64,000 nucleotides of DNA, taken from positions 1 to 64,000 of the forward strand of contig NZ_VCBL01000004.1 in the NCBI RefSeq assembly GCF_007896435.1, written 5' to 3'. Made by a program: the position numbers and the translations under genes. Source of the stretch: Rummeliibacillus suwonensis. GTDB taxonomy: Bacteria; Bacillota; Bacilli; Bacillales_A; Planococcaceae. This document shows, in pieces, positions 27,037 through 35,586 of this stretch. Positions within the stretch are counted from its first letter, which is position 1; each line of letters starts with the position of its first letter. The notes under the pieces were generated by a model. It ran no database searches. It saw nothing but the letters and a program-made list of their open reading frames with translations, and was not told the origin of the DNA.

Positions 27037-27730
27037 GCCTTAGTCCTCACGAATGCAAAAGAACATAATCGTGGCCAATTAGAAATGCTAGTAGACAATA
27101 AAGAATGCATGTACGTGTTTGACCGTGGTTACTTCGACTACGAACAATTCGGCCACATGACAGACGATGACTATTTCTTTGTCTCACGCTTTCGAAAAAA
27201 CACCGTCACACGAGTGCTAGAACCACTTGAGCTCTCTGAGGATTCGATGGTATTGTCCGATGAAATGATTCTAATTGGAATTACACAAAATCGTGCGGAA
27301 AATGCCTTTCGTCTCATCAAAAGTACTGGATTCAAAAGACAACAAGTTACATTTGATCATCAATCAGTTTGACTTAAGGGCAGACGAAATGGCTGAATTG
27401 TACAAATCACGTTGGTCTATCGAATTGTTTTTGAAATGGGTGAAACAACATTTGAATATCAAAAAGTTTTACAGTCACAGCGAACAAGGAGTGCATCATC
27501 AAGTATACATTGCAATGATCGTCTACTGTTTAAACGTACTGGCTCAACTCAACACGAACAGTTCACGAACCCATTTACAAATTAGTCGGTGGTTAAAGGA
27601 AGCCCCTTGGAAACCAGCATGCACTTGGATTCAAAAAATCAAAGGAAGTGCTGTCCCACAAGGATTCATTATTTCTGTCGCTCTCGTCAAAGGTTATAGT
27701 AAAAAATGGATGTTTACTACTTCTGTTTGA
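27037..27730 (+). pseudogene. IS4-family transposase remnant, 5' truncated and frameshifted
   Basis: The readable protein has the DDE-type blocks YVFDRGYFDYEQF and, downstream, YKSRWSIELFLKWVK, which fits the IS4 signature Y-(2)-R-(3)-E-(6)-K exactly. The N-terminal catalytic region is absent; reading begins at ALVLTNAKEHNRGQLE directly after the family D end. At 27319-27322 one extra A in AAAA breaks RLIK from VLDSKDNKLHLI, so the protein is split over two frames. It cannot be functional as it stands. Confidence 0.85.
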
Positions 27731-27965
27731 GTATCTTCGTTTTTCTTCTAGAACGAGAAATTAATAAAACAGAAAATTTAGTGAAAATTTCTGTAATTAA
27801 TCATAAAGAAGAGTGATTGTTTTTGATAGCCATTCCACCCTGATAGGTGAATTTTTTCATTAAATTCGTTATTTTTAATATTTTCTATAAAAAGATATTT
27901 TCAAAAATACGCATTGCGTTTGAAGAACATTTAGGAATCGAACTGTCAATCTTATGGTAGGGAAG

Positions 27966-27995
27966 GCTTAGGGAGTGTACATACACTCCCTAAGC
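27966..27995. repeat. Perfect 13-bp palindrome with ACAT loop
   Basis: GCTTAGGGAGTGT-ACAT-ACACTCCCTAAGC. It is followed within 20 bases by GCTGTTTTTTAG, so it may act as a terminator for read-through from the transposase remnant. Confidence 0.6.
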
Positions 27996-28019
27996 TGATG
28001 TTTAAGCTGTTTTTTAGTT

Positions 28020-28050
28020 AAAGGGGGAATTACACCCTAAATTCCCCTTT
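28020..28050. terminator. Second hairpin upstream of the DUF5626-like cassette
   Basis: AAAGGGGGAATT / AATTCCCCTTT with a short loop. There is no long T run, so the terminator role is tentative. With 27966-27995 it would insulate the cassette. Confidence 0.4.
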
Positions 28051-28165
28051 AATATACGTAATGTGGAAGTTAAATGAAAATATATACAGGAATAACTATT
28101 TTCATTTAATCTATAAGCAATAGATAATATCTGATCATCCAACAATTAATATAAAAAAGAAAATA

Positions 28166-28193
28166 TTGACAAATAATATTTATAGTGTAATAT
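28166..28193 (+). promoter_or_regulatory. Sigma-A promoter of the DUF5626-like cassette
   Basis: Perfect TTGACA, 16-base spacer, TAATAT. Confidence 0.7.
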
Positions 28194-28208
28194 TTATAAT
28201 ATATTACA
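28186..28208. promoter_or_regulatory. Palindromic operator over the -10 and start region
   Basis: TGTAATAT-N7-ATATTACA, a perfect 8-bp inverted repeat covering the -10 and the expected start site. The position suits a repressor. I do not recognise the regulator. Confidence 0.5.
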
Positions 28209-28228
28209 TTAAAAAGGGGAGAGAGTAT

Positions 28229-28813
28229 ATGCAAAATGTTAGTTTGAAAAACAAGTACGCATTTTTGGTTGGGAGTGTATTAGTTTTATTGTGTTTATTC
28301 ACTTTTATTAAAACTGATAAAGCATTCGCTGCTGAATCTAACAGTGTTAATACTTCAGATTTATCAGCTACATTTGATTTAGAAAAAAATCAAAAACAAG
28401 AAACTCAAATGGACTTACCTAATGGGGAAAAAGCCACTGTAGGTATTGAACCAGCAACAACTATCTCACTTTTCGCTACCTATCCTGTTGATCCTGGTAC
28501 ACAAACATGGAGAGTTTATTACGATGCAGGAACATTAGCATCTGAATTTTATGCCACAATATATGTACCTAAATCAGGTTATTCTAAGATCAAATCAGTT
28601 TATGGAGAAAGACCGATAAGAATTATAGGTGGATCTGTATCATCAGAGACTTTAAAACTTGTGAGATCAACGGAAACTTCTTCACAAGCTGCTTATGCTT
28701 ACTATAAAATTGTTACAACTTGGATTAACGGATGGGGTTCAAGTAGTCCTACATTACATTTAAAAGTTGCAGGAAAAAAAGTAACTACAGAAGCTGAAGG
28801 ATTCTTTTGGTAA
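28229..28813 (+). CDS. Secreted DUF5626-like protein
   Basis: 194 residues starting at the ATG preceded by GGGGAGAGAG; an upstream in-frame ATG at 28166 falls in the promoter and is rejected. Signal peptide with KNK followed by a hydrophobic stretch, cleaved after about AFA. The mature part has an ATFDLEKNQKQETQMDLPNG segment and GTQTWRVYYDAG, alternating into strands up to TLHLKVAGKKVTTEAEG, in keeping with the DUF5626 family of small secreted Firmicute proteins. Function unknown. It is followed after 6 bases by a 29-residue membrane peptide and enclosed by transposase remnants. Confidence 0.75.
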   Translation: MQNVSLKNKYAFLVGSVLVLLCLFTFIKTDKAFAAESNSVNTSDLSATFDLEKNQKQETQMDLPNGEKATVGIEPATTISLFATYPVDPGTQTWRVYYDAGTLASEFYATIYVPKSGYSKIKSVYGERPIRIIGGSVSSETLKLVRSTETSSQAAYAYYKIVTTWINGWGSSSPTLHLKVAGKKVTTEAEGFFW

Positions 28814-28819
28814 GTAAAA

Positions 28820-28909
28820 ATGGGATTATTTAGTTTTTTAGTCATCTTAACGCTTATGGCATTGGTTGTATATTTAATCATTCATTTTTTAAAAAATAGA
28901 AAAGGGTAG
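28820..28909 (+). CDS. 29-residue single-pass membrane peptide
   Basis: A short ORF reading MGLFSFLVILTLMALVVYLI with the cationic end KNRKG. One transmembrane helix spans nearly all of it. It starts 6 bases after the stop of the secreted protein, so translational coupling is possible; the SD is weak. It could be an immunity-like or accessory peptide, or chance. No homologue comes to mind. Confidence 0.4.
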   Translation: MGLFSFLVILTLMALVVYLIIHFLKNRKG

Positions 28910-28957
28910 CTAATTTAAACTGGCACCTATGTCAAGGACACAATAAAAAAGAGATTA

Positions 28958-29284
28958 AGTAGCTAGAAGATGGTTTCTATATTGAATAGGAATCATCTTT
29001 TTTAAATTCCACTGATAGCGGTAATTAGTATAGTAAACCATGTAATGATTTATTTTTGACACTAATTCCTTCAAGCTTTTTGCCGATTGATCATCGACAT
29101 CATCCTTCAGATGGCCAAAGAATGACTCCTGTGTGGCATTATCTCAACAGTTCTCTCTCCGTGACATAGACTGATCCAAACCATATTTTTTAATAAGCTT
29201 CTGGTATCGAGGGCTTGCGTAGTGGCTTCCTGATCTGAGTGGATAAAAGCATCTTTATAGAGCGTAACTTTCTTATTGTTCATC
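28958..29284 (-). pseudogene. IS3-family (IS150-like) orfB fragment
   Basis: Minus-strand frames give FIHSDQ, KNMVWISLCHGE-type remains, then ATQESFFGHLKDDVDDQSAK and INHYMVYYTNYRYQWNLKKM. These match the C-terminal DDE region of IS3-family transposases, with the last catalytic Glu in ESFFGHLK. Several frame changes and a missing N-terminal part make it a relic. It abuts a family C fragment. Confidence 0.8.
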
Positions 29285-29285
29285 A

Positions 29286-29342
29286 ATTTATCCCGCTTTA
29301 ACGGACAGTATGACCCTCATCTCAAGATTTAAATAGAAACGA
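29286..29342 (-). repeat. Family C right-end fragment
   Basis: TTTATCCCGCTTTAACGGACAGTA and CCTCATCTCAAGAT are the inverse of the family C right end. The rest of the element is missing. Confidence 0.55.
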
Positions 29343-29517
29343 GTCCTGAAAATGTACTGGCAGAATACAAGTCAAACCCAATGGTGATGGACTAAAAATC
29401 TATAAAAGAATATTTTTACTCTTCTTTAAAGAAATAATTATGAAATATAACATAATAATTACCTATTTAGGGAATAATTTAAATTATACTTACTATTTTT
29501 AAAAATTAATTATTAAA

Positions 29518-29532
29518 ATAGAATCATTATAA
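29518..29532. promoter_or_regulatory. PerR box at the catalase promoter
   Basis: ATAGAATCATTATAA matches 13 of 15 positions of the Per box TTATAATNATTATAA. The -10 TATAAT (29528-29533) lies partly inside it, so bound PerR would block RNA polymerase. Confidence 0.75.
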
Positions 29533-29608
29533 TTTACTTTTAATTATTAATCTGTTATAGTTATGTTCGAAAAGGCAATTCTAAGATTTTAATAGGAGGA
29601 ATCATTTC

Positions 29609-31096
29609 ATGACAAATGATCGAAACAAAAAGTTAACTACTGCCGCTGGTGCTCCTGTCGTAAGTAATACAAATTCGATGACTGCTGGTAAACGAGGTCC
29701 CATTCTTTTACAAGATGTTTGGTTGATCGAAAAACTAGCTAACTTCAATCGTGAAGTCATTCCAGAACGCCGTATGCACGCCAAAGGTTCAGGTGCTTTC
29801 GGTACCTTTACAGTCACTCATGACATTACAAAATATACAAAGGCAGCTATTTTTTCAGAAGTTGGCAAGAAAACGCCTATGTTTGCTCGTTTCTCTACTG
29901 TAGCAGGTGAACGCGGCGCTGCTGATGCTGAGCGCGATATTCGCGGTTTTGCCTTAAAATTCTACACAGAACAAGGTAACTGGGATCTAGTTGGGAACAA
30001 TACACCTGTATTCTTCTTCCGTGATGCAATGCACTTTCCTGATTTAAACCATGCTGTAAAACGTGATCCACGTACAAATATGCGTTCAGCAAATAACAAC
30101 TGGGATTTCTGGACAAATCTTCCTGAAGCATTACACCAAATCACTTATGTAATGGGTGACCGTGGTATTCCAAGTGACTATCGCCATATGCATGGCTTTG
30201 GTTCTCACACTTACTCTATGATCAATGCTCAAAATGAACGTGTTTATGTGAAATTCCATTTTAGAACTCAGCAAGGTATTCAAAATCTAACAGATGAAGA
30301 AGCAGCTGAAGTAATTGCTAAAGATCGTGAATCTTCACAACGTGACCTATATGAAGCAATTGAACGTGGCGAATTCCCTAAATGGGCCGTGTACATCCAA
30401 GTAATGACAGATGAACAGGCAAAAAATCACCCTGATAATCCATTTGACTTAACAAAAGTTTGGTATAAAAAGGATTATCCACTAATTGAAGTTGGGGAAT
30501 TCGAGCTAAACCGTAACCCAGAAAACTACTTTGCAGATGTGGAACAAGCAGCATTCTCACCTGCTAACACAGTACCTGGTATTAGCTTCTCACCAGACCG
30601 CATGCTACAAGCCCGCCTATTCTCATATGCAGACGCACAACGCTATCGTTTAGGTGTCAATCATTATCAAATTCCAGTCAATGCGCCAAAATGCCCTGTA
30701 CACACTTGGCATCGTGATGGCGCTATGCGTGTAGATGGCAACTTGGGTGGCACTTTACACTACGAACCAAATAGTTATGGTGAATGGCAAGAACAACCTA
30801 AGTTCAAAAACCCTGCCGAACCATTAGATGGCCCAGCAGACATTTACGACTTCCGCGAAGATGATGACAACTACTTTGAACAACCAGGTAAATTATTCAA
30901 CATCATGAGCCCAGATGAACAACAACGTCTATTCGACAACACCGCTCGTAATATGGAAGGCGTTGAAGACTTTATCAAAGAGCGCCATATCATCCACTGT
31001 TATAAAGCCGATCCTAAATACGGAGAAGGCGTTGCGAAAGCATTAGGAATCGATATTCATACAATTGATGTACTAAAAGAAATTCAATATCACTAA
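29609..31096 (+). CDS. katA: Monofunctional heme catalase
   Basis: 495 residues, small-subunit (clade 3-like) catalase that dismutates hydrogen peroxide. It contains the distal His57 in [15 protein letters not shown], the distal Asn in [15 protein letters not shown] near 130, and the proximal heme tyrosine in [14 protein letters not shown] near 337. No C-terminal flavodoxin-like domain. SD GGAGG precedes the ATG. A PerR box overlaps the promoter, and a strong terminator follows. The symbol katA is by resemblance to the vegetative Bacillus enzyme. Confidence 0.95.
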   Translation: MTNDRNKKLTTAAGAPVVSNTNSMTAGKRGPILLQDVWLIEKLANFNREVIPERRMHAKGSGAFGTFTVTHDITKYTKAAIFSEVGKKTPMFARFSTVAGERGAADAERDIRGFALKFYTEQGNWDLVGNNTPVFFFRDAMHFPDLNHAVKRDPRTNMRSANNNWDFWTNLPEALHQITYVMGDRGIPSDYRHMHGFGSHTYSMINAQNERVYVKFHFRTQQGIQNLTDEEAAEVIAKDRESSQRDLYEAIERGEFPKWAVYIQVMTDEQAKNHPDNPFDLTKVWYKKDYPLIEVGEFELNRNPENYFADVEQAAFSPANTVPGISFSPDRMLQARLFSYADAQRYRLGVNHYQIPVNAPKCPVHTWHRDGAMRVDGNLGGTLHYEPNSYGEWQEQPKFKNPAEPLDGPADIYDFREDDDNYFEQPGKLFNIMSPDEQQRLFDNTARNMEGVEDFIKERHIIHCYKADPKYGEGVAKALGIDIHTIDVLKEIQYH

Positions 31097-31135
31097 AATT
31101 TATCAAACTTAACTAAACATTCGACATCATATCCA

Positions 31136-31186
31136 AAAAAAGACTGTAAAACAAACGGTTGCACGCTGTTTGCTTACAGTCTTTTT
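31136..31186 (+). terminator. Catalase terminator
   Basis: AAAAAGACTGTAA / TTACAGTCTTTTT long stem with T run, 40 bases after the stop. Confidence 0.85.
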
Positions 31187-31303
31187 CAATAGGATGTGGA
31201 TGCTAAATCAATTGAAATCGTTATAAAAGGTTTCGGAGTGAGAGTCTGTGCTGTTATAAAAGTATAAAAGGTTTAAGGATATTTGTAGAGTTTATGATCT
31301 TGA

Positions 31304-32554
31304 TTAGCCTGCTCTTTGATCAGATATGGTTGCATTATCATTATTCTCGCTTAAAACGGTTAAATCATCGTAAGGTGGTCCTGTAGTTGTTCCAGCTAAG
31401 AGTACTATATCGAATTCATTGGCTGGTATACCCCAAGAATTTCCGTCGATTACAATTAAAGCCCTGTCAACTAACAGACCGCCTTTTGTGTTGTAAATAG
31501 TATTGCCACTGATCAACCCAGTTACATTTGGATTAATATAGATGCCCGTTCTTAAAGAATAGAAAACATTATTTTCGACTAGTAAATTTTGTATACTAAC
31601 TTGTGGTACAACCGCTCTGTTCACAACCCAATTGTCCATTGGAAGAGGTTGATCAGGTCCATATATTGTGTTGCCGACAAGACTCGTATTGTCCCCGCCT
31701 ACTTGAATAAATTCTTTTGCATAAGCAGTTTCACTAGTAAGTGTCAATCCTTCGATTCTTGTATTATCAGCTGTGATTAACAATGGAATAATATCTGCTT
31801 GCAGCATTAGAATTGTGCCAGCTACACCTTTTACTGTAAGTCCTTGTTTATTGATGTTAATCTGCGTTGTAATCGGATATGTCCCTGCAAGGATATTCAG
31901 GGTACCACCAGCCGCTACAGCAGCAAGTCCTTCTGCAATTGTGCCAAATGGATTTGCTAAACTACCATTCCCACTTGACCCTTGCTGAACATAAATATTT
32001 AATGGATCGACGATTTGACCAATTGCTGTATCTAGTGCTAATTGAACTGCAGCTACACTTGGGTAACCATCAACAGGTCTATTATTTAATACAGTAGTGG
32101 CCACTTCTTCTTTTTCTACTTCCGTAAGGGTGTTGTAAGCGGTTAAATCTAACCCCAAACCTGGGTCTTCAATTGCTGCCTGCATTTCTTGTGCTGTTTG
32201 AGCGTTATTTACAGCATCTAAAAACGGATTTTCGCTCGAACCCGTTAATACATAATCCGTTTCAACTTTAGTGACTGTCAATATATCATTGGTATTCAGT
32301 AAATTATCCAATTCAGTATCTAATGCAGTTATAAATTGGACTTTACTATACAAATCATCGGAATATATAGTGAAGAAGTTTATACCATTTAGATAAACAT
32401 TTACTGGATCCCCATAAGTAATTGTCTTTGTTTCACCAGGAAGAAGCTCAAATGATTCTGTGCCAATATTACTGTATGGGATATTATCTTCTCTAATATA
32501 AATAGTAATCTGTAATGTTGCAGGACTGTTGTTGACAAATGTTTTTTCAGCCAT
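31304..32554 (-). CDS. Surface protein with right-handed beta-helix domain
   Basis: 416 residues with no signal peptide. Residues 1-100 are a beta-rich head (TFVNNSPATLQITIYI, ELLPGETKTITYGDPV). Residues 105-180 are helical and alanine-rich (DAVNNAQTAQEMQAAI, YPSVAAVQLALDTAIGQIV). From 185 a DUF1565/pectate-lyase-like start (IYVQQGSSGNGSLANPFGTI) leads into beta-helix coils (NTRIEGLTL, NTSLVGNTIYG, QNLLVENNVFYS, TGLISGNTIYN). Absence of a signal peptide and proximity to DUF4183 genes suggest a spore-coat or exosporium component. SD AGAGGAGG. Function inferred from fold and context only. Confidence 0.7.
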   Translation of the reverse strand: MAEKTFVNNSPATLQITIYIREDNIPYSNIGTESFELLPGETKTITYGDPVNVYLNGINFFTIYSDDLYSKVQFITALDTELDNLLNTNDILTVTKVETDYVLTGSSENPFLDAVNNAQTAQEMQAAIEDPGLGLDLTAYNTLTEVEKEEVATTVLNNRPVDGYPSVAAVQLALDTAIGQIVDPLNIYVQQGSSGNGSLANPFGTIAEGLAAVAAGGTLNILAGTYPITTQININKQGLTVKGVAGTILMLQADIIPLLITADNTRIEGLTLTSETAYAKEFIQVGGDNTSLVGNTIYGPDQPLPMDNWVVNRAVVPQVSIQNLLVENNVFYSLRTGIYINPNVTGLISGNTIYNTKGGLLVDRALIVIDGNSWGIPANEFDIVLLAGTTTGPPYDDLTVLSENNDNATISDQRAG

Positions 32555-32681
32555 ATTTTTGCCTCCTCTCTTTCATTATTTAGAAAGAAAAATAACATCT
32601 TTCCACTACTACAATATGAAATGAATAAAACTATTAAGGGGCACTTGAATTAAATTTAGCCAAAAAGATTGTTCATTATTT

Positions 32682-33608
32682 TTAAACTATGTTTTTTCTT
32701 TGGAAATTTAATATTTCTAGTATGGACTGGTCAAAAGGAACTGCGGGTGCCCATCCAAGCTCTTTTATAGCAGTTGCATAAATCATCGGTGTTATCTCCT
32801 GTTGTTCGGTCAGAGAATGTACCTCAAAATCTATCGTAGAAATTTGTTTCAAAATATCCGTAATTTCTCCAATGCTTCTCATTTTTTCTGATGCAATTTC
32901 ATATACTTCACCAGTTTTTCCTTTAGAAAATAATAATCCATAGGCTTTTACCGCATCTCTTACATCAAGAAAATTTCTTTTTGCTAATAAATTATGGACT
33001 ACTAGCTTTTTTTCTTCCTGCCCTTTTTCCATCCTTGCTACTTTTTGAGCCAGCAGAGAGCATACCCCTGTTGAATGACCTGGTCCTATTAAATTGGAAG
33101 GATTGGCTATGATGACGTCTAATTCAAATAAAGAACCATATGCTCCAGATAGACCTGTTTGAATCGTCTTGCTTAGAGCATATGGATGTTGAAATGAGGA
33201 AGGGAATGATAAATTCGATTGCAAAACGGAACCCACTATAATGGTTTTAGAATCGTTTGATTCTGTTCGAATGGCATCAAGCAAATATGCTGTACACATC
33301 ACATTTGACTCGAAAGTATTTATGGGATCAGACCATGACGTAGGTACAGAGTTTTGCCCAGCAAGATGCAAGATAAAGTGTGGTTTTATCGTATGCAATA
33401 TTTTTTTGATGGATTGTTTATCATTAAGATCACAAAGTCGTTCATTTATATTTTTATGGGGAGGAATTTTGGAAGGCGTTCTTACAAGAGCATAGACCGT
33501 ATATCCAGCATTTGCAAAATAGTGGCATGCATGCAAACCCGTAAAACCATTAGCACCGGTTATTAATATACTGCGCTGTTCCGTTTTATGTGGTCTGGTT
33601 GTATGCAT
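32682..33608 (-). CDS. NAD-dependent epimerase/dehydratase, GDP-mannose dehydratase-like
   Basis: 308-residue extended short-chain dehydrogenase: TGANGFTG at 18-25, LHLAGQNSVPTSW near 80-92, and catalytic YALSK (Tyr143, Lys147). The pattern resembles GDP-4-keto-6-deoxymannose reductase and related nucleotide-sugar enzymes. It begins inside the last 23 bases of the upstream epimerase, with GAGGGG 8 bases before the ATG. It probably makes a deoxysugar for the adjacent glycosyltransferase. The exact sugar is unknown. Confidence 0.82.
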   Translation of the reverse strand: MHTTRPHKTEQRSILITGANGFTGLHACHYFANAGYTVYALVRTPSKIPPHKNINERLCDLNDKQSIKKILHTIKPHFILHLAGQNSVPTSWSDPINTFESNVMCTAYLLDAIRTESNDSKTIIVGSVLQSNLSFPSSFQHPYALSKTIQTGLSGAYGSLFELDVIIANPSNLIGPGHSTGVCSLLAQKVARMEKGQEEKKLVVHNLLAKRNFLDVRDAVKAYGLLFSKGKTGEVYEIASEKMRSIGEITDILKQISTIDFEVHSLTEQQEITPMIYATAIKELGWAPAVPFDQSILEILNFQRKNIV

Positions 33609-34494
33609 GATATAGCCCCTCAGAAATTGATATGCTAGGTTGCCATTTTAAGTAATCTTTTGCAAGCTGGTTTGAAAGACAACTATGCCTGATATCGCCT
33701 ACACGTGAGGGAGCGATTTCTTTAGTAATAGGTAGTTTGTGTATTTCGGATATAAGTTCTAATAAATCATTTATAGAGATACTTTTACCAGTGCTAATAT
33801 GGAGTGTTTGATGGTCTGCTTTATCGACAGCGGCTATATTGGCCGCTACTACATCTTTTACGAAGATAAAATCTCTTGTTTGCTCTCCATCGCCATGAAT
33901 GGTTATTGTTTCTCCTTTTTTTAATCGATCTAGGAAAACTGAAACAACCCCTCCATCCCCTTTTGGTAACTGTCGAGGTCCATAAACATTTGCATATCGT
34001 AAAATCGTATACTGTAAACCGAAAAGGTCATGGAATATCCTAATATATGACTCTGCCGACAATTTGGAAAGACCATAAAATGAAGAAGGAACAGTTCGCT
34101 CATTTTCCGTAATCATATCGCGTTGAATATTCCCATATACGGCAGATGTAGAAGAAAAAATAAACTTGCGTACAGACGAGCCAACACAGCTTTGAAGTAG
34201 ATTAATGGTCCCATCAATATTAACTCTTGCATCTTCTATAGGATTTTCAACTGATTTACCAACATCCGCTTGTGCAGCCAAATGAAATAGAGCATCTGGT
34301 TTTAAATCCTTTATGAGGCTTTTTATTTTTGGATGACAAATATCAATGTCATACAATTCGGCTTTTTCGTTAAGATTGGACAATTTGCCAGCGCTAAGAT
34401 TATCGATCACATAAACTTTAGCACCTTTTGCAATTAGTTCGTCAACTAGGTGGGAACCTATAAATCCAGCTCCACCAGTCACAATTGCCTTCAT
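33586..34494 (-). CDS. UDP-glucose 4-epimerase-like nucleotide-sugar epimerase
   Basis: 302 residues: GGAGFIGSH at 7-15, HLAAQADVGKSVENP at 71-85, SSTSAVYG, YGLSK (Tyr140, Lys144), RYANVYGPRQ and GDGEQTRDFIFVKDV. This is the classical GalE/WbpP extended SDR order. It should epimerise a UDP-hexose for surface glycan. SD AAGGAG. First of an overlapping pair with the next epimerase, and separated from the glycosyltransferase gene upstream by two family A repeats. Confidence 0.87.
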   Translation of the reverse strand: MKAIVTGGAGFIGSHLVDELIAKGAKVYVIDNLSAGKLSNLNEKAELYDIDICHPKIKSLIKDLKPDALFHLAAQADVGKSVENPIEDARVNIDGTINLLQSCVGSSVRKFIFSSTSAVYGNIQRDMITENERTVPSSFYGLSKLSAESYIRIFHDLFGLQYTILRYANVYGPRQLPKGDGGVVSVFLDRLKKGETITIHGDGEQTRDFIFVKDVVAANIAAVDKADHQTLHISTGKSISINDLLELISEIHKLPITKEIAPSRVGDIRHSCLSNQLAKDYLKWQPSISISEGLYHAYNQTT

Positions 34495-34567
34495 TCATCA
34501 TTCTCCTTTTAATTATATAAATGATAATTTTTCTTTTCCTCTTAAGAGAATCAATTTCATAGATACT

Positions 34568-34890
34568 TGAATCAATTTCATAATGTAAAATTCAGATAAA
34601 AAACACGAACATTTTAAATCAACATGAACATTAATATTCAGAAATTTTTGTTCCGCTCCAGACGGCGCTTTCCACGGGCTTGGCTTCAATCTCCTCGTCA
34701 CTACGTTCCTGCGGGGCTTTCAGCTCAAGCTTTTCCCGTAGGACTTTGAATAAGCTTCCTGAACTAACACCGCACGAAGAAAATGCATGCATTTTCGAGG
34801 AATCGCCGTCTTCCGCTCCACAACTATAAAATTAGCTATTATTAAATGTTCGTATTTTTTAAGAAGAAAATGATTTATGAAATTGATTCA
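34568..34890 (-). repeat. Family A repeat, 323 bp copy
   Basis: TGAATCAATTTCATAATG end, GTTCCGCTCCAGACGGCG, GGCTTTCAGCTCAAGC, ATGCATTTTCGAGGA and TTATGAAATTGATTCA end. About 65 bp of the centre (the GCCACGTCCTGTGGC and GTCAACATCG palindromes) is deleted relative to 22919-23308. Confidence 0.75.
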
Positions 34891-35205
34891 CTTTTTAATT
34901 TTTAAACATTCGAGCGATTTATGTTCCGTTACAAACGGATGCTTTCCGTGGGTTTGGCTTTAGCTTCATCGTCCCAACATGATGTTGGCATCAGAGTTTC
35001 TCCGCAAAGCGTAAGTGACAGATGTGAGGCCGTTGTCATAGGACGTGACACTTTTGGGTTCTGTTCCTCAAGCTTTTTCCTGTAGACCTTTCAGTTCAAG
35101 CTTTTCCCGCCGGCGTCACCATCCGCTTCACAACTCTAAAATTGATAAAAATTTTTGAATGGACTGTTCGTGCTTTTTCTTCAAATTTTGCATGATGAAA
35201 TTGAT
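34891..35205 (-). repeat. Family A repeat, diverged copy in tandem
   Basis: Directly adjoins the previous copy, in the same orientation and with many substitutions. It holds AAGCGTAAGTGACAGATGT, which also occurs (inverted) at the very start of the window, so these two belong to one subfamily. It ends ATGATGAAATTGATTT against the next ORF. Confidence 0.7.
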
Positions 35206-35586
35206 TTAAAAATAAATATTATAAAGATACTTGGATGACTGGCAAGGGATTGTGTAATCTTCTGGTAATCTCTCTTTTATAACATCCCATAATTCTTCAC
35301 GTACGATTGATTTAGGGATTGTAGCGGTTGGCGTTAAAAAAAGATCATCATATTTTCCATCGTATAAAAGAATTGGAGATTCTGTGGAAATATTAGTTTG
35401 AACATTATTTTGATAAGTATGTTCGACTTGGGCTATGTTTGGCTGAGGTTCTTCGTTCACACTAAGTTCTTCCACATTCACCTCATTTATACTAAATTCA
35501 TCTATAGATTCGCTGATGTCTTTTTCCCCATTTTTTTTAAATAATGAACTATACCATTTTTTCAAACTTCCTGTATATTTACCCAT
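35206..35586 (-). CDS. Hypothetical acidic protein of 126 residues
   Basis: Unrecognised. The N-terminus is basic (KKWYSSLFKKNGEK), the middle acidic and low in complexity (SIDEFSINEVNVEELSVNEE), and the C-terminal third looks structured (LLYDGKYDDLFLTPTATIPKSIVREELWDVIKERLPEDYTI). Its start overlaps the glycosyltransferase stop by 8 bases, so it belongs to that operon. The stop codon falls within a few bases of the end of a family A repeat, so the C-terminus may have been cut by the insertion. Confidence 0.6.
   Translation of the reverse strand: MGKYTGSLKKWYSSLFKKNGEKDISESIDEFSINEVNVEELSVNEEPQPNIAQVEHTYQNNVQTNISTESPILLYDGKYDDLFLTPTATIPKSIVREELWDVIKERLPEDYTIPCQSSKYLYNIYF

Larger units (their letters stand above)
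26493..27041. repeat. Family D repeat, interrupted by family A
   Basis: Ends are GGTTGGGACAAAAGTATT at the left and, inverted at the right, GGCTGGGACAGAACAAAATT. It contains the terminator of the kinase gene and a family A copy, so the original element was about 160 bp. Confidence 0.6.

Noticed and set aside
29281-29420. Possible full family C element beside the IS3 remnant
   Set aside because: Only the right end is recognisable; the rest does not align, so only a fragment is listed.
35206-35586. Reading the 126-residue ORF as a mere repeat artefact
   Set aside because: Its start overlaps the glycosyltransferase stop in operon fashion and most of it lies outside the repeat, so it is kept as a likely gene.
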